A stretch of DNA of 64,000 nt from a virus. Position numbers and translations under genes: made by a program. Positions 47,911 to 56,824 of the stretch are shown piece after piece. Position 1 is the first letter of the stretch. Each line of letters starts with the position of its first letter. A model generated the notes under the pieces. The model did not search any database. It was not told the origin of the DNA and worked only from the letters and a program-made list of their open reading frames with translations. The stretch is from positions 1 to 64,000 of the IMG/VR virus record IMGVR_UViG_3300025121_000011; one strand, written 5' to 3'.

Positions 47911-49575
47911 ATGAAAAAATATATATCCAAGGATGACATTATTCGTTGCATTAATATTGTAGATATAGCGGAAGAATTTGAAATCAAATTAGAAGATGCA
48001 GCATCTGGAAGTTTTAATCGAAAATGTATTTGTCCTTCCAAAGAACATAAGAATGGAAATGAAAGAACTGGTTCGCTATATATAGACACCGTAGATAATA
48101 ATTTTTGGTGTTTTGGATGTTTGCCACCAGATCAAGAGATCTGGACTGCATATGATGGTCTTGTTCCAATTAAAGATATTAAAGTTGGTGATATTGTTAT
48201 TGATAAAAACGGGCAAGAGGCGGCTGTAACTAATCATATTGAGAAAAAGGTTGATGAAAGACTTCTATCTTTTGAATTAGCAAATATACATAAACATGTT
48301 TTGTCATTTACAGAAAATCATACCATGTTGGTATGTAGAAATATACATGAGGATCTTAATTACTTTTGGAAGCATAGCAAGACTGAGGAAGTTAAATTTA
48401 ACATTCAAGCTAAAAGAAGGACGGCTAAAAAATATTCCAATAAGTTGAGATCTATTGAGGTAATAGCTAAAGATGTAATCGTCGGTGATTACTTTATGCA
48501 TCCCGTTATTCAATCAGATTTAAAAATCAATGAAATTAAAAATGTTTTCTTAAAAAAATATACAAAAGGTGTTAAAAATAATCGAATAGATACAATTCCC
48601 ATAAATGAGAACACTATGTGGATATTTGGTCTTTATTGTGCAGAAGGCTCATCATATAGGGGTGGAATTCGTTTTTCAATGCATTTCAAAGAAAAACATA
48701 TGTTGAATAGAGTTGCTGCGATTCTAAAAGAAGACTTGGGTCTGAATTCCACAATACATGAGTGGGAAGATAAAAATGGTGCCGAACTCACATGTTCAAA
48801 TACAGATTTGGAGCAATTCTTTAAGAATTCTTTCGGCCAGGGATGTCAAAACAAAACTGCTCCAGCTTATTTTGCAAGATTATCTATTAGATTACAAGAT
48901 GCGTTCTGGAATGGTGTTATGGATGGGAATGGTTCATCGGATAAGTGTGTACTTGGAATTACATCATATAAGTTAATATCTTTAATGCAGAAAATATCTG
49001 TTAACTTAATGAAGCCATTTTCTTTTTCGAAATTAGAAACTAGTCAGACCAAAAAGAATGTGTTTATTATGAGATTTTATAAGAATAATTCTTCAAATGT
49101 GTTTTTTGAAGAAGTTGACGGACACATGTGTATGTTGCAAAAAGTCATTGCTATAAGTTATGAAGAGCTTAAAACCTCTGTTTTTGATATATCGGTAGAG
49201 AAAACAAATACATTTCTTTGTAAGGATTATATTGTACATAATTGTAATGCTGGAAAAAATGTAATTGATTTTTATATGATATGTGCAGACTTAGAATTTG
49301 CAGATGCATTAAAGATATTGCGAGAAAGAATTGATCCCAGTAAAGCAACCGGTACTTCTCGTCTTCCGGTACAATCAAGTTTTGGAGAATTGCTTAAAAT
49401 ATCTGACTTACTTAGAGAAACAATGATAAATCATCCAAGTGATTTATATTGGATTAATATATTGATGCAAAATATAGATCAATATATTTTTGATATAGCA
49501 TCTGATGATGTGGATGGTGCAAAGGTTTTATTTGATAAGGTTGAAAATGAAATTTTAAATAGATATAAAAAATAA
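47911..49575 (+). CDS. Primase-type zinc-binding (CHC2) protein with intein
   Basis: 554-residue precursor from ATG 47911 (GAGAG before it; TTG 47899 rejected). Zinc ribbon of DnaG type: CICPSKEH (39-46), then CFG (67-69) split by the intein from CNAG (445-448). After splicing about 179 residues remain: zinc domain plus a helical end, with no TOPRIM or polymerase part. Thus it is a stand-alone zinc-binding subunit that may act with a separate primase, or a reduced primase. NVIDFYMICADLEFADALKILRE after the zinc site is also typical of DnaG. Confidence 0.85.
   Translation: MKKYISKDDIIRCINIVDIAEEFEIKLEDAASGSFNRKCICPSKEHKNGNERTGSLYIDTVDNNFWCFGCLPPDQEIWTAYDGLVPIKDIKVGDIVIDKNGQEAAVTNHIEKKVDERLLSFELANIHKHVLSFTENHTMLVCRNIHEDLNYFWKHSKTEEVKFNIQAKRRTAKKYSNKLRSIEVIAKDVIVGDYFMHPVIQSDLKINEIKNVFLKKYTKGVKNNRIDTIPINENTMWIFGLYCAEGSSYRGGIRFSMHFKEKHMLNRVAAILKEDLGLNSTIHEWEDKNGAELTCSNTDLEQFFKNSFGQGCQNKTAPAYFARLSIRLQDAFWNGVMDGNGSSDKCVLGITSYKLISLMQKISVNLMKPFSFSKLETSQTKKNVFIMRFYKNNSSNVFFEEVDGHMCMLQKVIAISYEELKTSVFDISVEKTNTFLCKDYIVHNCNAGKNVIDFYMICADLEFADALKILRERIDPSKATGTSRLPVQSSFGELLKISDLLRETMINHPSDLYWINILMQNIDQYIFDIASDDVDGAKVLFDKVENEILNRYKK
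48118..49242 (+). other. Intein with LAGLIDADG endonuclease inside the primase zinc motif
   Basis: 375 residues, Cys1 (CLPPDQEIWTAYDG) to VHN, +1 residue Cys (a zinc ligand). Block B FTENHTMLV; endonuclease motifs IFGLYCAEGS and FWNGVMDGNGS; block F SVFDISVEKTNTFLC. The insertion lies within CFG/C, so zinc binding needs splicing. The DOD-type endonuclease appears intact, so it may still home. Confidence 0.92.
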
Positions 49576-49590
49576 ATTTAGGAGAAAATA

Positions 49591-49806
49591 ATGGATAGAT
49601 ATCCGATACTTGAAGTTCATTTGTGGTATCCCTCTGATTCTATAAGTACTAGAAATATTTTAAACTGGGTGCAAACTGCGCCAGCAGGCGATTTAATTGG
49701 ATTTATACAAATAGGACGCCAAAAGCCACATCAGATTACTCATAATAATCGACGTATTTGGGAAGATATATTATTTGATGTTTATAAGGAAATGGAAGAT
49801 GAATAA
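49591..49806 (+). CDS. Small unknown protein, 71 aa
   Basis: ATG 49591 behind AGGAGA. Mixed; ILEVHLWYPSDSISTRNILNW and a helical end RRIWEDILFDVYKEMEDE. No motif. Lies 61 bases before the SbcD-like gene. Confidence 0.7.
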   Translation: MDRYPILEVHLWYPSDSISTRNILNWVQTAPAGDLIGFIQIGRQKPHQITHNNRRIWEDILFDVYKEMEDE

Positions 49807-49867
49807 GGGATCATTGTGAAATGGCAGTCAACTTTTTGCCGCCAACAATCCTCATAGCGGAGGCACT

Positions 49868-51031
49868 TTGAGAGTAATTATTTGTGGAGATACACATATT
49901 GGAGCTATTCTTGGTTTGGGTAAACCAAATGGAAACGGTGGTAATTCGCGAATTGATGATTATGAGGCAAGCTTAAATTATATTATAGATTATGCAATTG
50001 AGGTAAAAGCAGATGTTTTTGCGCAAACTGGAGATGTATTTGATGTTCGTAATCCAGAAGCTGAGCATGTAGCTGTAATTAACAGATGTATTAAGAGGTT
50101 GTCTGTAGCAGGAATTCCATCAATCTGGTTAATGGGAAATCATGATTATAAGAAGTCTGGCGAATCTTTTACAAGTGCAATAGCAAGCATTTCCGCTAAA
50201 GATTATCCTAATACTAGGATAATTTTAAATCCAAGTGTAGTTGAGATTGCAGATGGAAAGGGCGATAAAATATCTCTTATTTTAATGCCATATAGAGACC
50301 GCAGAATGTACGAAGGAAAAACTACGGAAGAAGATTCATTTTTATGTGAATTAGAAGTAGAAAAATTAATTAAAGATTGTGATGATAAATATCCTATTAT
50401 AACAATCGGACATAATTTCTTTTTCGAAGGAAGTTATAGCCATTATGGTGGAGCCGAAGTTCTTATTCGTCATGAGATATTTAAGAAGTGTGATTTAGTA
50501 ACTATGGGACATTATCATCATTTTAGGATTTTAAATAAAAAAGATCCTATTGTATTTTATATAGGTTCTATGGATCGGCTTAATTTTGGTGATGCAAATG
50601 TAGATAAGTATTTTGTTGATTACAACACGCAAACTAAAAAAGTTAATGTTAAAACAGTACCAAGCAGACCTTTAATAGATAGTTACTTGATTCTAGAAGA
50701 TGCAGATTTTAATAATTTAAACAGTATGATTGTGGAAAAAATTGACAGTTTGATTGTTAAAGATGCTGTAGTTAGAGTTAAATTGGCTATTAAAGATACT
50801 TTGGTAGCTTCTGTAAAAAAATCGGATATATCAAAACAATTGTATAATAACGGGGCATTCTATGTGTCTAAAATTCTCTTGGATCCGATTAGTAAAAAAA
50901 TAAACAGAGATATTGAGATTTTACAAGAAAAAACTGACATTAGTATGTTTGAGGCGTTTCTTAAGAAGCAGGAATTTCCCAAGGAAATGACCGAAGATAT
51001 ATTAAGACAGGCTAAAATATTAATGAAGTGA
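49868..51031 (+). CDS. sbcD: SbcD/Mre11-like DNA repair nuclease
   Basis: 387 residues. Start TTG 49868, with GGAGG five bases before. Calcineurin-type phosphoesterase motifs: CGDTHIG (Asp8, His10 region), TGDVFDVRN, MGNHDY, TIGHNFF and MGHYHH. This set of metal ligands matches Mre11/SbcD/T4 gp47. With the SbcC-like partner at 51911 it forms a double-strand DNA end-processing complex used in recombination-dependent replication. Three small genes or remnants lie between the two. Confidence 0.92.
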   Translation: MRVIICGDTHIGAILGLGKPNGNGGNSRIDDYEASLNYIIDYAIEVKADVFAQTGDVFDVRNPEAEHVAVINRCIKRLSVAGIPSIWLMGNHDYKKSGESFTSAIASISAKDYPNTRIILNPSVVEIADGKGDKISLILMPYRDRRMYEGKTTEEDSFLCELEVEKLIKDCDDKYPIITIGHNFFFEGSYSHYGGAEVLIRHEIFKKCDLVTMGHYHHFRILNKKDPIVFYIGSMDRLNFGDANVDKYFVDYNTQTKKVNVKTVPSRPLIDSYLILEDADFNNLNSMIVEKIDSLIVKDAVVRVKLAIKDTLVASVKKSDISKQLYNNGAFYVSKILLDPISKKINRDIEILQEKTDISMFEAFLKKQEFPKEMTEDILRQAKILMK

Positions 51032-51053
51032 CGACTAAGCGAAAGGCGGCAAA

Positions 51054-51374
51054 ATGATACACAAGCTGATTGGGTTGAGGAGTGATATTGAATATAGGCT
51101 CAGTAGTTATAATGATGACCATATGGATTACAATTCTCAAATATCAGAGGTAAGAGAGGTTGTTGCAACCTTTGATACCAAGGAAGCGGCTGAGTAATAT
51201 GCCAATAACTCTGAGATTGCTTCTGCCAAGAAAAGATCATACTTTTCAGCAAACGTCTTCAGAGGGAAATATAGATATCGAAAAGACTCCCTCCTTAGAA
51301 TATATCATGAACACGAGGTAGTGGCTTATTATCCAGAGATTGCACCACCACATAACCCGGAGTTAGGAAAGTAA
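51054..51374 (+). pseudogene. Phage protein gene with an in-frame TAA stop
   Basis: ATG 51054 opens MIHKLIGLRSDIEYRLSS; after FDTKEAAE the codon TAA (51195-51197) interrupts. The same frame then continues YANNSEIASAKKRSYFSANV and SLLRIYHEHEVVAYYPE to TAA 51372. The two halves join into a sensible protein of about 106 residues, of a type common in phages (FDTKEEAEEY and F+RKDSLL patterns). No start with a ribosome site exists for the second half. Most likely CAA to TAA nonsense, although readthrough or an error in the sequence is possible. Confidence 0.55.
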
Positions 51375-51656
51375 ATGGCTAAAAAATTCGTATATGCAAA
51401 TAGATTTAACTTAAGTGGATTATATGCAAAAACGCCAATGAAGTGTTATTCTCCTTCAAAAAAAGAGTGTAATTGCTATCTTGATGAGTGTAAATGCAAC
51501 TATTGGTATCGTGGTGGAAATTTTGATTGTGTTGGAAACCCAGGAACTTATGATAATAAAGACAGTATTACATTTGTAAGTTATTCCAAAGAAGAGGTTC
51601 AAGCGTGGTCAGATGGTATAAGGGCCGTGATTAAGATGATATCAAGGTTGGCATAA
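51375..51656 (+). CDS. Cys-rich small protein, 93 aa
   Basis: ATG 51375 immediately after the stop of the interrupted gene, behind TTAGGAAAG. Centre CYSPSKKECNCYLDECKCNYW has six Cys, which could bind zinc or form a knot. Helical end VQAWSDGIRAVIKMISRL. Function unknown. Confidence 0.7.
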   Translation: MAKKFVYANRFNLSGLYAKTPMKCYSPSKKECNCYLDECKCNYWYRGGNFDCVGNPGTYDNKDSITFVSYSKEEVQAWSDGIRAVIKMISRLA

Positions 51657-51914
51657 TGGATTTAAAGCAGTTTAATAAATTAGATCCCGAATTATATCAA
51701 GTTTGGTGGAAAGATGGGAGCTGTTCTTTGGCTGCAATTGGGATAAAACCAGATGGTGATAGATGGATAGCAATAACGGAATCGGAATGGTCATGGGTGG
51801 GTAAATTTAGGTTACTTTGAAAGTATTGTTGATGATATTTATATTATGAGATTATTAGATATTGACAAGTCAAATATATCTGTTGTGCTGGAATTTAGCG
51901 GGGGTGGTATTTGA
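51656..51914 (+). pseudogene. Small gene with a frameshift, coupled to the sbcC-like gene
   Basis: ATG 51656 overlaps the upstream stop (TAATG). It reads MDLKQFNKLDPELYQVWWKDG to WSWVGK, then the frame ends at FRLL-stop. In the +1 frame LGYFESIVDDIYIMRLLDIDKSNIS and VVLEFSGGGI follow to TGA 51912-51914, which overlaps the TTG start of the SbcC-like gene as TTGA. Removing one base near 51803-51805 joins both parts (WVGNLGYFES). The clean coupling at the end suggests the gene was intact recently, or that the sequence has an extra A. Confidence 0.55.
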
Positions 51915-54900
51915 TTCCAATTAATTTGAAAATAAAAAACTTTTTCTCTCATAAAGAGACTGAAATTGATTTTACTAAATTTAACTCTGCTTTATTAATC
52001 GGAAATGTAGAAGGTGATTATAACATTTCAAATGGCAGCGGAAAGTGTCTCTCTGGTAATACAATTTTGACAAGCCCGTTAACTGGAGAGAGAATCTCTA
52101 TAAGGGATTTGTATAATTGTAAAAAACCCTTTAGCGTTTGGGGCCTTGATAAAAATTTAAAATTATCTCCATCAGAAATTACAGCCATTCAATTATCTGG
52201 TAAGAAAGAAATTCTTAAAATTACTTTGGAGAATGGATATGAAGAATGTGTTTCAACAACACATCCCATTTTATCTATTGATAAAAACTGTGTTTTAGCC
52301 AAAGATTTATTAATTGGTAGTTATGTCGCTCAACCAAGGCATATGAATGTTCTATATCCTCAAAAAACCTTATCTATGGAAGAGTCGAGATTATTAGGTT
52401 TATATGCATCAGAGGGCGGATTGACAGAGGGACGCGCTCGGTTTACAAATGCAGATCAGGATATAATTGCGAAAGCCAAGCACGGCTTATGGAATAAAAA
52501 AGCTATAAATAGATGCCTTCCACCAGTTTTCTTTTCGGAATCAAAAGAAAATGTTGGGGCCTTTTTGGGAATGTTTTTTTCTGGAAATGGATATATATCA
52601 GATATAGAGCGAGCAAGAGAAATTTCTATTGGATTAGGATCAAAAGAATTTATTTATGATTTACAAGTATTATTGCAGCGATTTGGAATTCAGTCGTCTA
52701 TAAGATTTAAAAAGATAAATCTTATATACAATTCATGGATCTTATCTATTCATACAAATGTAGATAATTTTATCAAATTCTATGCTCTTGTAAATGATAA
52801 ATTATATGGGCCCAAAAAATATAGATTAGAAAAATTTAATGAATTCATTATTAAATTAAATAGTAATCCGAATAAAGATATTATTCCATCTGCTTTATAT
52901 TGTGATAAAATTATTGAATATAAGAAAAATTATAAACATTCTAATATCGATTTATCAAATAACCAATTAAAAAATACAAATTTAAGTCGCAAAAAATTAA
53001 AAAAATATGCTGAAATTGTAAATGACAAAGATCTTTTGTTGCTGTCTGATTCTGATATAGTTTGGACGAAAATCAAAAGTATAGAAAATATTGGTGTACA
53101 AGAAACTTATGATATTGAGATAGACAATGATACACATTTGTATGCTTTAAATGGGTTTATTACTCATAATTCCGCTCTGTTTGAAGCCATTTTATGGTGT
53201 TTATTTAATAAAGCTAGGACTGCATCTATGGATGATGTAGTTATGTGGAATGAAACAAATTGTTCTGTATCTTTTGAATTTATTCATCATGGAGAACGAT
53301 ATAAGATAATTAGAGATAGATCAAGAACTACTGGAACATCTACAGTAGAATTCTTTATAGATGATCAAGGAAGTTGGATTGATAAATCTGGTTCTACAGC
53401 GAGGTTAACAAATGATGAAATTATTTCAGTTATACATGTTGATTATAAAACTTTTATTAATTCAGCCTATTTTAGACAGAATGACATTTCTGAGTTTGCA
53501 GAATCTGATGCAGGAAGAAAAAAAGAAATCTTAAAAAATATTATCGATTTATCCAAATGGGATGAATATGAAAAGACAGCCAAAAATGATGTTAAACTAT
53601 TAAAACAAGAATGCATAATCTTAGAAGCGGAGTCTAATGAGCTAAATGATACTAGACAATCTTTGGCAGAATCAGAGTTTAAATTTAAAGAACTAACACG
53701 TTTAGTAGATTCTAAGGGTCTAGAAAGAGAAGATGTGGCACACAGACTAGAATCTTTAAGTGAAAAATATACATCATTAAAACAAAGTCTTGATACAGAT
53801 AAGTGGGATAAAATTACAGATGAAAATGCAAAATTAACAACATCTTTGAGTATTATAGAGGGTAAGAAAGATTCTTTGCTTAAAGAAATTTGTGATTATG
53901 AAAAGCAAGTTTCTGTAATGAATATAAAAATATCCGAATTTCAAGAAGAATTGGTAAATATAAAATTAGATCCAGAGGCTCCAAATAAGTTGTTGCTTTG
54001 TAGAGATGAAAAGAACAAATACAAAGCTGAGATTTCAAGTAATAAAGAGCGGTTATTAGAACTTGAATCAGTTAATATCATTAAAGGAACCTGTTATGTT
54101 TGTGGGCAGGGAGTTGCGGAAAATTTAAGTGAAATCTTAAAACAAGAGTATCAAACTAAAATTAATGATTTCAAAAGAAGGATAGTATTTGGAAAAAATA
54201 GAGTCAATCAATTAGAAGCAGAAATTAACCTTCTTGAGAAAATAACATTAGATGGTCAACGATTTCAGACGTTAACTGCATCCACAAGTTCATTACAATC
54301 TGAAATAAAAATGTTATGCGGACATCTGGATAGAATTTCTAATGAAAAAGTTGAAGTCATTAGACATATAAATGAAATACAAAGTAAATTAAAAAGTAAT
54401 GAAGATATTTTAACATCATTACGAGATGATAATTTTAACAGTTTGAGATTACAAATTAAAGAATTAAAGCAAAATCGAATTTCTGTACAATCTGAGTTAG
54501 AATCGATAAATAGAGATGTCGGGATCTATAGCCAAAGGGTTATTAATTTAACAGAAAAAATAAATAAAATGCAAAAATCTCAAAAGAAGTTGATTGAGAA
54601 AGGCAAAGAATTAATTATTCTTGAAAAATTTGTAAAATTATTAGGAAAAAACGGCATCCAAACTATTTTATTAAATGCAGTAATTGAAGATTTAGAATTA
54701 GTATCTAATGATATTCTATCTTCTATTTGTAATGAACCATTTCAGGTAATTTTAGAGACGCAAAGATTAGGAGCAGATGGATCTTCTATTGTAGATACTT
54801 TAGACTTAAAGGTTAAAAAGGATGGAATTATTCAGAATTTTAAATCTTTAAGTGGGGGAGAACAATTTAGAATTTCTTTGGCTTTACGAATTGCTTTAAG

Positions 54901-55138
54901 CGAAATTTCCAGTAAGCATGGGGGCTCATCTTTAGACTTCTTATTATTGGATGAAATAAATTCTCCTTTGGATAGACACGGAACAGAGAATTTATTTGTT
55001 AATGTAATTAAATCATTAGAGCAAAAATATAAAATTTTAGTTATCACTCATGACGATTTACTAAAAGAAAAGTTTGATTTTATTTTAGATGTAACAAAAA
55101 TAAACGGTGAGAGCACCACCAAATTTATCTCAAAGTAG
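51911..55138 (+). CDS. sbcC: SbcC/Rad50-like ATPase with intein
   Basis: 1075-residue precursor; TTG 51911 overlaps the upstream TGA. After intein removal about 700 residues. N-terminal MIPINLKIKNFFSHKETEID and P-loop SNGSGK/S (40-45, then 421); Q-loop INSAYFRQNDI; long coiled-coil arms; zinc hook CYVCG (about 728-731); signature LSGGEQFRISLALRIAL (about 980); Walker B LDFLLLDEINSPLD (about 1006-1019). Size after splicing is between T4 gp46 (about 560) and bacterial SbcC (about 1000). Partner of the SbcD-like nuclease at 49868. Confidence 0.93.
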   Translation: MIPINLKIKNFFSHKETEIDFTKFNSALLIGNVEGDYNISNGSGKCLSGNTILTSPLTGERISIRDLYNCKKPFSVWGLDKNLKLSPSEITAIQLSGKKEILKITLENGYEECVSTTHPILSIDKNCVLAKDLLIGSYVAQPRHMNVLYPQKTLSMEESRLLGLYASEGGLTEGRARFTNADQDIIAKAKHGLWNKKAINRCLPPVFFSESKENVGAFLGMFFSGNGYISDIERAREISIGLGSKEFIYDLQVLLQRFGIQSSIRFKKINLIYNSWILSIHTNVDNFIKFYALVNDKLYGPKKYRLEKFNEFIIKLNSNPNKDIIPSALYCDKIIEYKKNYKHSNIDLSNNQLKNTNLSRKKLKKYAEIVNDKDLLLLSDSDIVWTKIKSIENIGVQETYDIEIDNDTHLYALNGFITHNSALFEAILWCLFNKARTASMDDVVMWNETNCSVSFEFIHHGERYKIIRDRSRTTGTSTVEFFIDDQGSWIDKSGSTARLTNDEIISVIHVDYKTFINSAYFRQNDISEFAESDAGRKKEILKNIIDLSKWDEYEKTAKNDVKLLKQECIILEAESNELNDTRQSLAESEFKFKELTRLVDSKGLEREDVAHRLESLSEKYTSLKQSLDTDKWDKITDENAKLTTSLSIIEGKKDSLLKEICDYEKQVSVMNIKISEFQEELVNIKLDPEAPNKLLLCRDEKNKYKAEISSNKERLLELESVNIIKGTCYVCGQGVAENLSEILKQEYQTKINDFKRRIVFGKNRVNQLEAEINLLEKITLDGQRFQTLTASTSSLQSEIKMLCGHLDRISNEKVEVIRHINEIQSKLKSNEDILTSLRDDNFNSLRLQIKELKQNRISVQSELESINRDVGIYSQRVINLTEKINKMQKSQKKLIEKGKELIILEKFVKLLGKNGIQTILLNAVIEDLELVSNDILSSICNEPFQVILETQRLGADGSSIVDTLDLKVKKDGIIQNFKSLSGGEQFRISLALRIALSEISSKHGGSSLDFLLLDEINSPLDRHGTENLFVNVIKSLEQKYKILVITHDDLLKEKFDFILDVTKINGESTTKFISK
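52046..53170 (+). other. Intein with LAGLIDADG-type endonuclease in the Rad50 P-loop
   Basis: 375 residues (precursor 46-420), Cys1 (CLSGNTILTSPLTGE) to THN with Ser as +1. Block B CVSTTHPILS, endonuclease motifs LLGLYASEGGL and FLGMFFSGNGY, block F TYDIEIDNDTHLYALNG. It splits Walker A between GSGK and S, so no ATP binding is possible before splicing. Same length as the primase intein but different sequence. Confidence 0.92.
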
Positions 55139-55182
55139 TGTTGATAATCTAGTAATTTAATTACTATTATTGAGGAACCGCC

Positions 55183-56070
55183 ATGGCTATCATTATCTTA
55201 ACTATGACCGAAAGTGATAATCAGTTAATTACTGGAATTCCTGAATATGTAGTTTTTTCTACCAGTGAGCCATCAACTATATATTATACGTTTGATGGAG
55301 AGGATCCAACTGAAGACTCAGATATGGCTGTTGGAAATGTATACCTTCCGACTTTAATTCCGTCATTCACCCTAAAGGCTATTTCACTTATAAATAATGA
55401 CGCATCTATAATACTAGAGCAAGACTATGCCGTCCTTCAAGATGATTTAGGTGTATCACGTCGCACTGGTAGGGAAGGAGTGTCTGTTTTGCCGGTAGGA
55501 AGAGATATAATTGATAGTTTGGCATACGATGCCGATGGATATGCTGCACAAGAAACATCTATTGATGTAACAGATTTAGACATCATCGCTTCACGTACCA
55601 ATAGATTAGGAGAGAAAATTGTTGATGGCAGCAGCAGTAGGTCTTTTATTAATTTTATAAAACCAGAAATAACCAGTATTACGGAGGAGTACAGGTCTAG
55701 TCCAAATAACGATAATGTAAGCTTTAATCCTAATGCTAGTGTAATTGTTATAGATGGATCTAGTGTAGAAAATGCAGAATCACAAATTGTAAAAATAATA
55801 AATCGCCCACATGGAACTATGTCTGTGGTTAGCCCATTTTATAATGAGCATCTTCAGTCAGAACCAATAGTGACTGGAAATTTTGTTAGAAGCATGTACA
55901 ATCCTACAACTGGAAAAATTGTATTTTATTATTCGGAGAGCAGAGAAAATAGGTGGATAAAGTCTATTCAAAAAGTAGAAAGTCTCCCAAGATTAAACTT
56001 AACAGGCCGTATGGTCCCCACATTTGTTTTCCAGTGGATTGAAGATAGGGCGATGTCAAAAATATTTTAA
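55183..56070 (+). CDS. Putative structural protein with chitobiase-like C-terminal fold, 295 aa
   Basis: ATG 55183 behind GAGGAACCG. Residues about 20-70 read VVFSTSEPSTIYYTFDGEDPTE and LIPSFTLKAISL, the pattern of CHB_HEX_C-like beta domains often found on phage virion proteins. The remainder is beta-rich, with NPNASVIVIDGSS and a QSEPIVTGNFVRSMYNPTTGK stretch. Likely virion associated; role unknown. Confidence 0.65.
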   Translation: MAIIILTMTESDNQLITGIPEYVVFSTSEPSTIYYTFDGEDPTEDSDMAVGNVYLPTLIPSFTLKAISLINNDASIILEQDYAVLQDDLGVSRRTGREGVSVLPVGRDIIDSLAYDADGYAAQETSIDVTDLDIIASRTNRLGEKIVDGSSSRSFINFIKPEITSITEEYRSSPNNDNVSFNPNASVIVIDGSSVENAESQIVKIINRPHGTMSVVSPFYNEHLQSEPIVTGNFVRSMYNPTTGKIVFYYSESRENRWIKSIQKVESLPRLNLTGRMVPTFVFQWIEDRAMSKIF

Positions 56071-56081
56071 GGTAAACAAAC

Positions 56082-56813
56082 ATGTTAAAATTATCAGCAT
56101 CTTCTATGGGCACTTATGATAAGTGTCCAAAGAAATATCATTATACATATATTGAAAAACCAAAGATTGAGGAAAAAGAATGGATACATTTGGAGTTTGG
56201 AAGTTGCGCACATAAAGTTTTAGAATTATTTCATTTAGATCTTATTCAAAATATACATACTCCTGAAGAGTATCCAATTATTATGAGAAAAAGTTTCCAA
56301 AAAGCCTTGGAGGAATTTAATGCCAAGTTACTTCAACCAGAATTACCATATTTAAGAGAAATTTTGCAGGATTATCTTGATTATATAAAATATTTTGGGC
56401 TGCCACAAGTTATTTCAACAGAGAAGCCCTTTAATTATTCTGTAGGAGATTTTTTAGTTCGAGGAATAATTGATCGAATTGATCGAGTTAATCCTGGTGA
56501 ATATCATGTTGTAGATTATAAAACTAGTAAGTCTGATAAATATCTAACTGATTTTCAGTTAATATTATATGCATTGGCAGTTCAAAAAATGTATCCTGAT
56601 GCAAAAGTTATTCATGGATCATATTGTATGCTTAAACATAAATCTAAATTAAAAAAATGGACATTTAGTGAAGATGATTATGTTAAAACACAAGAGACCG
56701 TTTTAAGATTAGGTACTTCTATTTCCTTGGATCAAGTGTGGTATAAAAAACCCACATTTTTATGTGATTGGTGTGATTATAAGTCAATTTGTCAAGATTC
56801 TTGGATTGGATAA
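56082..56813 (+). CDS. PD-(D/E)XK nuclease of Cas4/AddB type with Fe-S cysteines
   Basis: 243 residues, ATG 56082. SASSMGTYDKCPKKY with Cys15, GSCAHKVLE, the nuclease core GIIDRIDRV plus VVDYKTSKS (Asp145, Lys147), LTDFQLILYALA, and C-terminal FLCDWCDYKSIC (Cys228, 231, 237). Four cysteines arranged one plus three are the iron-sulfur cluster pattern of Cas4 and AddB nucleases. Probably a DNA exonuclease for recombination or repair; there is no CRISPR context. Confidence 0.88.
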   Translation: MLKLSASSMGTYDKCPKKYHYTYIEKPKIEEKEWIHLEFGSCAHKVLELFHLDLIQNIHTPEEYPIIMRKSFQKALEEFNAKLLQPELPYLREILQDYLDYIKYFGLPQVISTEKPFNYSVGDFLVRGIIDRIDRVNPGEYHVVDYKTSKSDKYLTDFQLILYALAVQKMYPDAKVIHGSYCMLKHKSKLKKWTFSEDDYVKTQETVLRLGTSISLDQVWYKKPTFLCDWCDYKSICQDSWIG

Positions 56814-56824
56814 AAGGATAATAT

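Noticed and set aside
51054-51374. Alternative genetic code with TAA as sense
   Set aside because: TAA, TAG and TGA all end many well-defined genes here.
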